DNA of 64,000 bases from Cristatella mucedo (GCA_009760855.2 WPIO01000078.1:1882501-1946500), one strand, 5' to 3'. Numbered from the stretch's first letter, positions 10,624 to 21,354 are shown. Program-made: numbers and translations. Notes: a model not told the origin generated them from the letters alone.

Positions 10624-10928
10624 CACGCGCGCCGCCGCGGCCTTGCCCTAGCGCGCGTCCGGCCGCGGGACTGCGGCCGAGCGAGCCGTCTTCCCTGCAC
10701 GGCACCTGTGCGACGTCGTAGGCCCCGAGCCGAAAGCTTTAGACGTCAGGAGTTCGAGGAGCACTGCGAGGCCAGAGTCTGCGCGGTAGTCTAAAGCCGC
10801 CGCTTGGCTGACAGGGGGCTCCGCCCGACGGCGAAACCGGCGCTCAGCGAAAGGCTCGGCCGGAAGGAGCGCCGCTCGCTTGTCCAGCTGAGTGCCTTTA
10901 ATTCAGCAGCCGAACTAGGAGCCATTGG

Positions 10929-10976
10929 GAGCGAGAGAGAGAGAGAGAAACGAGAGAAACGAGAGAGGGAAAGAGA
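10929..10976. repeat. (GA)n microsatellite
   Basis: Interrupted purine run 'gagagagagagagaaacgag' and onwards. It separates the MITE region from the SINE-2 copy at 10990. Confidence 0.85.
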
Positions 10977-10989
10977 GGGTCGGCGCTCG

Positions 10990-11130
10990 TTAGTGGCCTT
11001 CTTCATCACGACCGAGGTGGCTGGTTCGAATTCTGCAGCGGGCGATCCTGTATTGCCAACTGCAAGCGGTTTTGACAGCCGTTAAGGCTCTTCTGCCGCT
11101 ATACAAGCGAGGCTGCTAAATCAGCTAATA
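10990..11130 (+). repeat. SINE-2 (tRNA-derived)
   Basis: It has the head with B-box-like 'ggttcgaattc' (11023-11033), then 'gcgggcgatcctgtattgcc', 'actgcaagcggttttgac', 'ttaaggctcttctgccgct' and the 3' block 'gaggctgctaaatcagcta'. The B box has one change from the pol III consensus. Confidence 0.8.
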
Positions 11131-11424
11131 ATTTGTATTACACTTCCGCTAGCGTCCTAACTAGGCAGAAAAGTCGGAGCCTTTAAAAAAAATCACGTCT
11201 GAACTTGGTGTCTATAGGCATCCTTTGCACTACTAGACTTTTGAAGTGGGTATGCCGCCGGCCGCCGACACGAATCGCGCGGCCTGACGCCGCTCTCGGC
11301 AGCGGGCGTCGGCGGTCGCGTCGTCCCCGGCTCAGCGTGCGCAAATATGGCGCCTGGATCGTCGCCAAACGTGGACCGACGCCGCGACTACCCGCGTCCA
11401 CTGCCAGCAGGTCGCGTGCGACGT

Positions 11425-11429
11425 CCGTC

Positions 11430-11486
<57 letters not shown>
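11425..11486. repeat. (CT)n microsatellite
   Basis: About 60 bp of almost uninterrupted CT dinucleotides. The Ser/Leu (or Arg/Glu) repeats in overlapping frames come from this run and are not genes. Confidence 0.95.
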
Positions 11487-11489
<3 letters not shown>

Positions 11490-11704
11490 GCCGGGCAGCA
11501 GTTAAGCCCTCCGGCGTGCTTTCATTCACTGCATTCATGCACAACATTCACACAAGACCTGACCCCGCCCAGAAAAATTTCCTCACGGTAGACCGCTCGG
11601 AATGCGCCCTGACTAGAGAGTGTATAAAACGCAGCGATGTACTCTGGACTAAAGCGAGTTTGCGGCTGCCGGAAGTCTAGCTACCACCATTTCCTGAGGG
11701 AAGC

Positions 11705-11842
11705 GGGTGGATGCATTGTCTGTGGCACACACCGCGGGTTTGAGTCCTGCAGTGGGCAATTCTTTTATGCTCACTGCAAGCGGTGGCGACAGCGGTTAAT
11801 GCTCTCCTGCCGCTATATGAATGGGGCTGTTAAATCAGCCTT
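11705..11842 (+). repeat. SINE-2 (tRNA-derived)
   Basis: Same element as at 10990 and 24433: B-box-like 'ggtttgagtcc' (11738-11748), 'gcagtgggcaatt', 'actgcaagcggtggcgacag', 'tctcctgccgctatatgaat' and 'ggctgttaaatcagcc'. A 2-bp change in the B box would weaken pol III initiation. Confidence 0.8.
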
Positions 11843-12619
11843 GACCCTTGCTACGCGGATCTCGGCTTGGTCGCGAGACACGCGTCGAATTATTATTCCC
11901 CTTAAATGCTGACCTCTCACCTTGAGTATTTCAAGTCATTCATATCAAGACCAGCTTAACTGGGCTAATTGCCTAATGAGAGAGAGAGAAAGAGCGAGAG
12001 AGAGCGAGCGTGAAAAATCAGGCCACCTTACGCTCCGGGGCTATCGACCGACTTGAGCCGGCCCATTGAGCACAGATGATACAGCGAGCGTGTGCGAAGG
12101 TCGCATCAAAGGCCGGTCGACTCGAAAAACCCTCGCCATTGCGCTCGTTGCCGAGGAGCCGAGATCAGATGACAGTACGACTCGCGCCTTGCGGCAGCGA
12201 CCGGTGCCGTCGCTCGCGGAGGCGCTTCTCTCAGAGCGAACATCTGCGCGTCTCTCAGAGCGAACGTCTGCGCGTCTCCTTCCGCTTTGCGCGGCAGCGG
12301 CGATGACCGCACGGCGTGGTGCGCGGCGCACGCGTGAGGCGGCGCGTGCGCCGAAGGACATTTGGAAACCCCACACAGGTGCACGACGCCATGGTCACAC
12401 TAGCCGCGTAGTACTTACCTACCAGCCAGGCTGAGGCAGCAGCACGTACACTCTTTCTCAGAAGCCTCGTTCCACTTGGAATGGCGCCGCCCACCTGATG
12501 CCGGCTGATTGCTTTTGACATAGCATGCAGAAGATAACATTATAAATTTCTAAGTAGTATATACTAAATGCAAGCTTAACGTCTTGCATAAGTAAAATAT
12601 TGTTTACAGCATAAACAAC

Positions 12620-13110
12620 TTAATGAAGGTCTGTCTCCACGGTTTTTAATGCCTTTCTTATGCGTCGTGGCATTGATCCGTAAACCCCTCACAAGTCTGA
12701 GGTAATATTACCCCAGTTCTATTGCAGCCGGATAAACAGTTATTCCGGAGTCGTGGTAGGTGCAGAATTGGACGTTAGACAACGCTCAAACCTTTCCGAA
12801 CGATACTCTATGGAATTTAGGTAAGGCAACTGACTCGGCCAACTCACGACACCTATAGCTGCTCGGCAAAAAGCGCTCTTAGAAGCTTTTGCTTTGTGCT
12901 TGAGGTCATTGTGCTACTGGCAAACGTTGTCGTTTCCCAGAAGTGCTCAAGGACTTGGAATTTCAGCATTTTTACCAGATTGATGTACAATGCTGGTCCT
13001 TAAGTCCATTAATACGGTGCTGAATTCCAACGTCGGAGGAGCAGATGCAATCCAGAAGCCATGCCACTTCCGCCAATAAATTTCACAGTTAGCTGGAGGA
13101 AATCGGAATG
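12620..13110 (-). pseudogene. Tc1/mariner transposase relic
   Basis: Read on the minus strand, the frame around 12780-12925 gives 'HNDLKHKAKASKSAF' and then 'VVSWPSQLPYLNSIEYRSE'. These correspond to the 'QDNDPKH' and 'WPSQSPDLNPIE' motifs of Tc1-family transposases, whose second and third acidic catalytic positions lie there. Further upstream (about 13025-13080) 'GGSGMASG' matches the 'GGGSVMVWG' region. A downstream part (12640-12700) resembles the C-terminal 'MPRR' region. Stops (for example before HND) and shifts make it inactive. I could not delimit the inverted termini. Confidence 0.75.
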
Positions 13111-13232
13111 GTACATCTCATATTGTTAACCACATACGGATATTCGTCATTCGCTGTAAGCAGAAAGCGTGAATTTTGACTCGTTCGTCGGTTCTTGAAA
13201 ATCGACTCTCCAGTCATCTGTCGTGTAGTGAG

Positions 13233-13264
13233 CGCGGTCCCAGGCAGGCCCTCCTGGGACCGCG
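13233..13264. other. Stem-loop, 12-bp arms
   Basis: The arm 'cgcggtcccagg' (13233-13244) pairs exactly with 'cctgggaccgcg' (13253-13264) across an 8-base loop. It lies between the Tc1 relic and the GC-rich segment with the open frames at 13.5-14.1 kb. Confidence 0.85.
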
Positions 13265-13597
13265 TCTCTTAGATCGCTCAGCGAGCAGCAAAGGGCTGGC
13301 GTTCGGCGTTCCCTTCTCAATATGCCGTGCCTGAGAAACCTCTGGGGCACTGTCTGTGATAACCAAGCCGCCTGCGGTCGCCAGCGGCTGAGACTGCTCC
13401 TGTGGTTGCTGCCCTCCGCCGCCGAACAGCCAGCGTCTTCCGGTCAAAGACGTCGCACCGGGTCGTCTTCGTCGGCCGACCTGAGCGTGGCGGCCACCAC
13501 TAGGCGCGCTGCCTCGAGCTTTAAGCTTCTTAGCGCGTCGCCGCTTTATGGCCGACTTAAGGAGTCCGTGCCACTTCCTCGTTTGGCTGGTCCCATT

Positions 13598-13999
13598 TCA
13601 CGCAAAGCCCGCAGTCGCCCTATCGAGGATGGAGGTCACGAGGTCGCCGGCTCGAGCGGCGACCTCGTGGGGAACCGTGAACGATGTAGGTGCCGACAGT
13701 CGGCCGACGGTCGTGGTAGAACCCTGCCCCTCGCTCGTGCCCGCAGCGACGGCCGGCGCAGAACTTGAGGGTGCTCGTGCTGAGAAAATCGCGGACTCGT
13801 CAGTCCGTAGAAACGCGATATTCGCACGCCCAAAATCTGCAGCAGCCGCGTGGTGCTTTTGCTGCTGTTTTAGCACACGCCACAATGCACTAGCTACGAG
13901 CGACAGCCATTGCACTTTGACTGCCGCGAAGTCGCGGCTTAGTGAATCGGGTAGGTGCGCTCGGAGGATATCCTTCTCCCGTTTGACCATTGCGTACAT
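13598..13999 (-). CDS. Unassigned ORF, 133 codons
   Basis: I do not recognise this protein. It starts at an ATG (13999) that follows an in-frame TAA by seven codons and runs to a stop at 13598. The first ~45 residues look like a folded domain (alternating charged and hydrophobic residues, 'VKREKDILRAHLPDSLSRDF', then 'KVQWLSLVASALWRVL'). The second half is Ala/Ser/Thr-rich. A perfect hairpin (13637-13669) lies inside its 3' part. A palindromic TATA-like 'ctctatatagag' sits at 14260-14271, about 260 bp upstream. A plus-strand frame (13548-14129) overlaps it completely, so one of the two is certainly a shadow. It may be a real short gene, an exon, or chance in GC-rich DNA. Confidence 0.25.
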   Translation of the reverse strand: MYAMVKREKDILRAHLPDSLSRDFAAVKVQWLSLVASALWRVLKQQQKHHAAAADFGRANIAFLRTDESAIFSARAPSSSAPAVAAGTSEGQGSTTTVGRLSAPTSFTVPHEVAARAGDLVTSILDRATAGFA

Positions 14000-14554
14000 T
14001 TTAAACGATGGGACCGGACTTTACCGAAGGAGTGAAGGTGTGAGGGCGCGACAGCTGACCGCCGCCGGCGGACGTTCAGGGAAATGGACTGCCGGGCAGC
14101 TCGTGGGGGGGGGGGAGTCACACCCCTAGGCTAACCATTTGTGAGTGAGTCGTACCCCAGCCCGATAGCCACGGGTGAGTGACGCGCCGCCCCGGCGCAC
14201 ACATACTCGTACTGCGTCGAGCGCTTCCCGGATTGGCTAGTCGGCCGCCGCCGCTGCGTGTACTCTATATAGAGTGCGGCCGCTCGATAATCTGCGGCGT
14301 AAAATGCAGCTCTCAGCCAAGCGATGTCCAGGCGGTGCGTATCCCAAAGACGCCGCCAACCGGGTCGTTCAAATTTGGCGGACACCGGTCCATCCATTCG
14401 CGCTCGATCGATAGACTGAGCCTATGTAAAAAATGTTTACAATAAACAGTACGTACAATCGGAGACATTCTGCTGCTGCCTACTGAGATTTACGCACACT
14501 GAGTTACGCATGTTTAGGTATTCATTCATTTTGAGATCTTTGTGATTGAGGGAT

Positions 14555-15019
14555 ACCATATTTTAACGAGTATAGTCCCCCCTAATATTAAAGCCTCCAA
14601 ATTTTTGAAGCAATTTTTTGGGGGAAAATATATTCAATAAATAAATGGACTGAACAATAATATCAAGACTATTAATAATCACTCATTTCACTATGACGAC
14701 CCTCTGCATCAGTAATGGTGACGGTACCGTTTTCATCTTCGCGTTCACATTACAGGCTTGAAATTTAGTGGAAACTCCGTTATCCTCATTGTCGTCGTCA
14801 TTCTCTTCATAAACTGTGTCATCGTCCGTTCCTTCCATTGCATTTTAAATGCCACGAATGCATTCAAAATGCTTTCAAATACTGGAAATGAATGTAAGGC
14901 AGGTACGTTGTTTAGCGAAATATTAAAGCAAAAACGTAAACTCCCATGTATAAGCCAAGCCCTCTCTCAATTATGTGACCCCAAATTTTTTTTAAAAAGC
15001 GGGGCTTATAAACGGTAAA
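14555..15019. mobile_element. Putative non-autonomous DNA transposon (AT-rich, inverted ends)
   Basis: The left end 'taccatattttaacgagtat' then 'agtcccccc' and the reverse complement of the right end, 'taccgtttataagccccgc', share the pattern TACCxT..TTTA..GTATA/TATAAGCCCC. Both are followed inward by an A/T-rich block with 'aaattttt'. Each terminus abuts a TA, which fits TA-target elements of the Tc1/pogo type. The interior frame 14758-15018 is hydrophobic and not recognisable as a transposase. Confidence 0.5.
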
Positions 15020-15289
15020 ATGCGGTGTTGCAGAATTTCACGCGCTGAAAGTAGCTTCTGCGCTGAAGACCGCGAGCGCCCCTAAATTGCTTCAAATTCG
15101 TGACAGAAAGCGGAAGCTCGCGGGGTGTGAGTGTGGCGGAAGCGGAAGTGAGGTCTCTGTACAACTATGTAAAAATAACGTGCTCTCTAAAATGCAAAGT
15201 GCTTATTTTGGCTCCCCGGACCCACAATTGAGCAGTCTTCACCTACTTGCTCTTGCATTCATTCAGTCACCTCCAGTCGCTTCCAGTTA

Positions 15290-17414
15290 GCGCGTGCACG
15301 CGGCCGAGAGAATTTTTGAGGGCAATCTAGAACTGAGCCTCTGGCAATCCTCTGCGGCAGCAGCGCGGCAGTGGCAATCCTCGGCGGCAGTAGCGCGGAG
15401 TTCGAGGAGCCACATGCTCCGCGCGGCGCTGCGTTGCACCAGCTTCCAAAGGTCGGGCGAGCGGCGGCGGCGTAGGGCCGCCACCCGGCTGACTGCGCCC
15501 GGCTGTCTGCGATGCTGCGGCCTAGTGCGCTGCCCTTCGCACGAGCCCTGAAAAGCAGCCTGGCGGCGGCGGCGGCGACGGCGGCGGCGGTGACATCGCA
15601 GGCTCCGCTCTCCGGCGGTGCGCTCGCGTCCGCGCGAGAGCGCCGCCGCCGCCGCCTTCTTTGAGGAGGAAAATCCGCCAGCCGCGCCGCTACGACGGGC
15701 GGAGCTCGCGCTCGGATTCTGTGAGTCGGAAGCGGAAGCCGCGACATCAGTCGAGTCGGAAGCCGCGAGCGCTCGACGCGCGAACTTTCGCGGCTCGAGC
15801 ATCCGCTTCGCCGGGTCAGTTTTCCAGGAAAGCGCAGCAGCGCGGTCCGAAGGTCGTCTGCTGGTCCGAAGGTCGTCTGCTGCGACGAGTCCTACGAGAG
15901 GAAGGAAAACGGGGCTTCGGCAGCAGCAGCAGCAGCAGCAGCACGCCCCGGCAGCCTTTGCTATTCAGAGGGCCAACGCTCTAGCCATTGAGCGACCGAG
16001 GCCGCTGTCGACCGCTCACGCGACGCCGCGCTTTCAAGGCTTTCTGGCTTCAGTGCGGCTCCCGTCGCGCCGCGGGCAGCAGCGGGGCAGCCCGCCGTCG
16101 CGAAATCGTTGGGCGGACGGCGCAAGAACTCGATCTGCGTCGTAGCAGACCGTTTTCCGACGCTCGCTTTTTTCGGGCGAGCACGACAACGACGTCAGTG
16201 TACTGCCGACGGCGAACCTCATCTCGCACCGCGTGCGCACTGCGAGCGCGCAGGTTCGCCGTCGCGCGCGCCGAGGTGCGCGTGCGCGCGTTCAGGTCGG
16301 AAGCAGCGCCACCTGACGAGCGCGAAGATGGAAAGATGGCGACGTCGAGCGTCCTACAGCGGTGCGAAGCGACGGCGCCGATAGCGAGTCGACAGCGCCG
16401 ACTGAGCGACGCAGAGAGAGACGTGCCTCCTCCACAAACAAACCTTCAAGAGCTGAACGCCTGCTAGAGGACTGCGAGTGAATTCGATTGAATCAGAGCG
16501 GACAGAGAGCGCATTCCAGCTTACCGAAGTATTTTTCACTTTTAGATCTCCTTCCGCGGCAATCGTAGGAGCTCTTGTTGTTTTACTTCCGTTCGCGCTC
16601 GCTGTCGCTCGACGGAAGCAACAGCGACTCGCACAGCAGCGCCTGCGGCTCCTCACGAGTCGCGGGCACGAGTGAACGGATGTAAGTACTGCGACGAGCT
16701 GCTGACGCGTCCGACGAGATCCGACGAACGTACATTTGACTGCAGAAGCCCCGCTGGCGGAAGAGGTTATCGCCCGAGCGGCAATTTTGCATTTGCGCAG
16801 AAGCGCGGTCCCAGTCGGACGCCGGGCGAGCGGGCGTAACTCGGTCGCGCCGCGTCGTGGGGCGGGGGTTGCCGAGCTTGTAATGAGAGGCGGGGCGGTC
16901 TTGGCGCCGCTCGGGCGAGGGCGCCTTACTAGTTGGCTGAACGGCAGGCGACGCCTTCCAGCCGGCGGCATATCGCAGGCGGCGGGGAGGGCGGCGCACG
17001 GAAGGAACAGCCATCCACTTACACCCCACTCAGACAGGCGTCCCGCCAGCCACGTATATGCACTGCACGCGCGTGGCCAGAGCAAAGTCGAGGTTAGTAG
17101 CGTAGCGACGCTACGTAGCGTACGTAGCGGCAGGCAGCGGTCGATTTCCGGCAGTCTCGCTCGCGCCGACTTGCCCCCTCGTACTTCCGGTGCGCCATCA
17201 GCCCGGCGCGTCGACTAGCGCGCTCCGCTTCCGGCGAGCTGTTGGCTCGACGCGCTGGCGCTTGGCCCGCGAGCCTGACCGCGGCTTTCTGTTTCGACCG
17301 GGTTACCCGGGGCGCGCGAGCGAAGGGTCCGGCGGCGGCCGTGGTCACGGCCGAGGTCGTCGGCTGCCCGCGTGCTGAGCCGCTCGCACGGAACGAGTCT
17401 CCGGGATCTTTGAG
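15290..17414. other. CpG-rich block, no gene recognised
   Basis: Dense in CG, with GCC/GGC trinucleotide stretches (15560-15600) and a short CAG run (15921-15942). An 'aagatggcgac' motif at 16333-16343 matches the YY1/initiator type often found at transcription starts, and 'atggcgacgtcg' opens a 43-codon frame. Long frames on both strands overlap one another, as expected from GC content. A promoter or first exon is possible but not demonstrable. Confidence 0.45.
15921..15942. repeat. (CAG)7 run
   Basis: Seven CAG units. They give a short Gln run in one plus-strand frame. No supported gene covers it. Confidence 0.9.
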
Positions 17415-17567
17415 CGGTATATAACGTGCTCGCTCGTTGCGACCGAGGTCGCTGGTTCGAATCCTGCAGTGGGCAGTCCCATATTGCCTACTGCAAGCGG
17501 CGGCGGCGACAGCCTATATAGGCTCTTCTGCCGCCATGTGAATGAGCCGGTTGAATCAGCTAGTATT
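17415..17567 (+). repeat. SINE-2 (tRNA-derived)
   Basis: The B box 'ggttcgaatcc' (17453-17463) matches the pol III consensus exactly. It is followed by 'tgcagtgggcagtcc', 'actgcaagcggcggcggcga', 'ggctcttctgccgccat' and 'ggttgaatcagctagtat'. The element ends before a T-rich tract (17568-17590), which could act as a pol III terminator. Confidence 0.85.
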
Positions 17568-18102
17568 ATTTTTTTTTATTTTTTATTATTTGTAATCAGT
17601 ATTATTTTTACTCGTCAGTCAGTGCGATTGCGAATCTCTCTTTTCTCGCACGCACGCCGATGTAACTCGGCTCGTCGCGCCTCTGAGAAAAGGCTCGTCG
17701 AGGTGACTTGGCCGATTATCTCCCCTCTGTGGACACGCTAGAGGTTTTCTCCTAACGTCGACGAGCTCGTATGCTGTGGAATTTGACTTTTTTTAAAGCG
17801 TATTCGTTTTTTGTTTATTTTTACCATAGCTCGTAGGAAATTCATGCAAGTGGTCATTCAAGCGCTTGCCGCTAGCGCCCGTTTTGTATTTCGTTGTGCT
17901 CTGGGCTTTGTACTTGTTAGTTGCACGCTTTGACTGACTGTGCGACACTATGTACCATATATTTTAAAATTAAGGCGCGGACTTTATTGCCACCGTGCTC
18001 AGTTACCGCCTGCATACATGTATCAAGGCAGCATCTGCGACTCGCTAACCGTGCTATTATAAACAGGGTGTAGCTGCCTCCACGGCTCGATAAAATTAAG
18101 CT

Positions 18103-18244
18103 GCCGAGCTGGTTTGGTCTAGCGGTTGAGGTGCTCGCCCCGACCAAGGTCTGACTGAGGTCGTGGGCTCGAGCCCTGAGGCATATGTAAAGCGCCTGAA
18201 TAGAGATTAAGTTCTCTTGGGGCACTATATAAATGAATTATATA
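18103..18244 (+). repeat. SINE-1, near-complete copy
   Basis: This is the clearest plus-strand SINE-1. The head is tRNA-like: A-box region 'tggtctagcggttgaggtgc' (18114-18133) and B-box-like 'gggctcgagccc' (18164-18175). The 3' part, 'gtaaagcgcctgaatagaga' to 'gcactatataaatgaatta', is a copy of the LINE-B terminus. This suggests mobilisation by LINE-B enzymes. Confidence 0.85.
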
Positions 18245-18289
18245 TTTATTTTATATATAAGCCGCAAATGCAGTGCTCGTAACAATGTA

Positions 18290-18378
18290 AGCTCTCAGCA
18301 GATGTAAAGCGCCTAGAAAGAGATTGAGTTCTCTGAGGGCGCTTTATCAAGTGCATTATTATTATTATTATTTTTTCC
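18290..18378 (+). repeat. LINE-B 3' tail, severely 5'-truncated
   Basis: It carries the complete tail signature 'gtaaagcgcctagaaagag', 'attgagttctctgagggcgc', 'tttatcaagtgcatt' and (ATT)n. Only about 90 bp are present. It lies immediately downstream of the SINE-1 copy in the same orientation. Confidence 0.8.
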
Positions 18379-18491
18379 GACATGCGACAAATACCCGTGA
18401 AGCGCTGAACCTATGAACCGCGGCTAGTGACTTGTAGGTTCAGCCCCAGCGCACGCACGTTGGCCGACAGTAGCGGATACGGCAGCAAAGA

Positions 18492-18622
18492 AGAGCGCCC
18501 CCTACCTTATCATAACAAAGAGCGCCCCCTGTCGTATCATAAAAAAGAGCGCCCCCTACCTTATCATAACAAAGAGCGCCCCTGTCGTATCGTAACAAAG
18601 AGCGCCCCCTACCTTATCATAT
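18492..18622 (-). repeat. 27-bp tandem array with CTCF-like core
   Basis: Five units with a 27-bp period, each starting 'agagcgccccct'. Units alternate between an 'accttatcat' and a 'gtcgtatcat' half, so the higher-order period is 54 bp; the fourth unit has lost one C. Read on the minus strand every unit contains TAGGGGGCGC or CAGGGGGCGC (CAGGGGCGC in unit four), which fits the core of the animal CTCF consensus. The frame through it (18427-18639) gives repeated 'KERPLPYHN' and is probably not a protein. Confidence 0.85.
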
Positions 18623-18639
18623 CGAGCTCATGTCCGTAG

Positions 18640-20700
18640 CATAGCGTGGAGTAGTCCATTCGACAGCGACGGAGAGCTACAGGAACTCAACGGCGGCCAC
18701 GATATACAGCAGCTCTCATACGGCGCTCAGAACACTACTAAACTGCCGAAACTGTGCAAAGCCTGGGGAGCGGCAAGTGCCCAACGCGACGCTCAGAGAG
18801 CGAGCGAACTGACTCAGCTCAGAGCCAACTAGAGCACGCGATTGGCTGTCGTTGAGCGAGTTCGGCTTTTATGCTGCCTAGCCGCAGATTCTCGCGTGGC
18901 GGGTCCCTGATCGTCATGATTCCAGGAACCCCGAATAATAAATGTCTCGGCATTCATAATCTCTATCTCTAACCGCGGCGATAGGTCGTAGCGGTAGCCC
19001 GAGTGGGAAGGGGCAGCTCGGAGACGAGACCGCCCGGAGCTCAGGACGAAACTCAGCGAAACTCAGGCTCAGCCTGCTCTCGTCGGCGAGTCTTCAACGA
19101 CAGCCCGCCAAGAAAGGCGGCCTCAGGCGACAGCCGCCTACACCTTACGCCCTGGCGAGCAGCCACGCCCTCGTCGGAAGTGGCGCTCAGAGGCGGAAGT
19201 ATCGGTTCGGCTGTCTCGTTCTCCCCTCAGCGGCTTCACAATCGATGCTGGGCTCGGCGACGATATTTCAGACGGCGCATTGGCGTGGGAGCGGCGGATG
19301 AGCTCACTCTTGACAGTCGAACGCGTTTGCAGGACTGGGCGACGTGCGGACGAGTGGAGTAACGTTCGCGTGGATAGATGACTGTAACGCAGAGGCTCGC
19401 ACGCGGCTCGCACGCGAAGCGATGCTCTGCGTGTGGTGGCCACCCTTTCGTCAGCACCTCGTATCGCCGCGTCCGCTAGAGCAAGCTGGAGACTTGCCCG
19501 GACCGTACAACCTGGCATGGATTTCCTTGGATTTCAGACTGTCGAATACCTTTGATTCAGCCGAAGGACAAAAGAATATCTTAGCGGCTAATGTGGTCCC
19601 GCAGTTAGGATCTTCGTTGCCGGCGAACACTCGAGCTCATTTTACTTTTGAGTCTTTTTACGCGTAGTTGGAGGTGCGTTCTCCATAACTTTCTACTGTC
19701 GATTTGCCGAAACAAAGCCACTTTCCTGAGCAGTGGCATCGTTTGCGGTTTTTTCTGCATCTCCGTCCGCCCTGGGGCTTTTTCGATGCCCGTGACGTCA
19801 GAGGTGGTTCGTCATCGCCTGTGTGGCCGATCCTCGAACCACTTCTATGGCTGCGCCCGGTCTCGCCCGGTGAACTCCATTGACTTCAGCCGAGGTGCAG
19901 AAGTCGGCTGAGTGAGCCCTTGATGTCTGCAAACAGCCCTCTGACTCCGCATCGGGCGAAGATTCTTGCCGCCGCGACGCCTTTCGCCGAAATTTTCGGC
20001 TGCCTGTAACGAGTGTGGAGCAGAAGGAGAGACAGCGACGGATAGTGACAGAAACCGAGACGGAGCGATGACAGACAGACACGCGGCAGAGAGATGTGAA
20101 GACAGGCAAGATACACGGATAACTAGACAGATAGATGCATGCACAAGAATATGCATAACTTGGACGGTTAGAAAAAGAGAGAGCGGGTACTCGCTGTGTT
20201 TCTACGGCGAGATCGATTGGGGCTGCTGCGCAGGTAACCCGAGCCTGCTAGGTGCGCTCTACACCCCCCCCCCCCCCCCCGGAAAGCGACAGCACTGTAG
20301 CCAGCGCCGACGCTTTGTGTGGCAGCTCGAGCATGTGACTCGAGCTCGGGCTGCTCGGCTATGCGAACCGGTATTCGCCGATTTCGTCCTGTTTACCGTC
20401 GTTTCAACCGCCGTTTCAACCGCCGCCGCTAAACCGCTAAAGTCGGTGAAGAACCGGCGGCGGCATTTGTAATTTCAAAAGCGCGCTCCGGTTGCTCTCA
20501 GGTTCGGGCCGTCGCGAACAGGCTATCGGCGCCGGGCAGATCGATCCGCGGCGGGCGCCTCACAAGGCTCGTGCTTCAACTGTACTTTAAAGCTGTACCT
20601 TCAGCTCGAGTCTCCGCCGCTGCTGCAAGCGCGGAAATGAGAAGGGAGACTCTTTTCGAGCTCGCTGCAGAGTCGCGCTCCTCATTTCCTCGCAAAGTTA
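18640..20700. other. GC-rich stretch without recognised gene
   Basis: Frames on both strands overlap and none resembles a known protein. A C14 run occurs at 20267-20280, and there is a purine/pyrimidine-skewed tract at 20025-20160. A transcription unit may start here, but the sequence gives no proof. Confidence 0.4.
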
Positions 20701-20704
20701 AGGT

Positions 20705-20862
20705 TAGCCGATTCAATAGCCTCATTTATATAGAGACGGAAGAGCCTTAGCGCCCGTCGCTGCCGCCTGCAGTGGGCAATGAAGGATCGCCCACTGCAGC
20801 ACTCAAATCCACGATCTGAGTCGTGAAGAGCGAGCACCTTACCCCATGACTAAGACTGTGGT
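20705..20862 (-). repeat. SINE-2 (tRNA-derived)
   Basis: Minus-strand copy: 3' block 'agccgattcaatagcc', 'tttatatagagacggaagag', 'gcagtgggcaatgaaggatc', 'gcccactgcag', then the head with a damaged B box and 'gagcgagcaccttacccc' (A-box side). Confidence 0.8.
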
Positions 20863-20889
20863 CGAACCTTCGGCGGCAATCGTAGTGTC

Positions 20890-21265
20890 ATTTGATAATA
20901 ATAATAGTAATAATATATTGCACTTGATAAAGCGCCCTCAGAGAACTTAATCTCTTTCTAGGCGCTTTACATTTGCTGCAAAGTGATACGCAATAGAATA
21001 GTAAGTAAAATCATGCTTGAAAAACAAACAAAATGAATAACATGGTTAGGGGTTACATGCACTGGGTCAGCATGCAAATGTGGTTAGTGGCAGCATGAAC
21101 AGTGTCAGCACGCATAAGCACATCGAGGACGAATCACAGGGACCCACTAAATGCTGTCCTAAATAGGTATGTTTTTAAGTTTCTTTTAAATGTGGTCAGG
21201 TCAGGGGATGTTCTGATGCAGGTCGGGAGGGAGTTCCAGGCTGTGGGAGCATACGAGCTGCTTGA
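20890..21265 (-). mobile_element. LINE-B 3' end
   Basis: It begins with the reversed (ATT)n tail and 'cttgataaagcgccctcaga', then a full 3' UTR. The last codons of the ORF follow (reverse reading 'WNSLPTCIRTSPDLTTFKRN', about 21180-21240). It is truncated by the sequence at 21266, with the LINE-A copy following. Confidence 0.8.
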
Positions 21266-21354
21266 TCGCTCCCCCGGACGGACGGGCGACGAGGCGTGAA
21301 GTGATGGCGTCGAGTCTTCGAGCCGCAGGACGCTGGCCGAAGCCTCTGCCCTTA

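Noticed and set aside
15287-17218. Several frames of 150-240 codons in the second CpG-rich block
   Set aside because: Mutually overlapping on both strands with low-complexity composition; no known domain and no splice pattern.
18492-18622. CRISPR-like array
   Set aside because: The units abut without unique spacers, and the genome is eukaryotic.
18427-18639. Protein with repeated KERPLPYHN
   Set aside because: The repeat is the 27-bp DNA array read in one frame; a one-base deletion in unit four changes the frame, so selection on a protein is unlikely.
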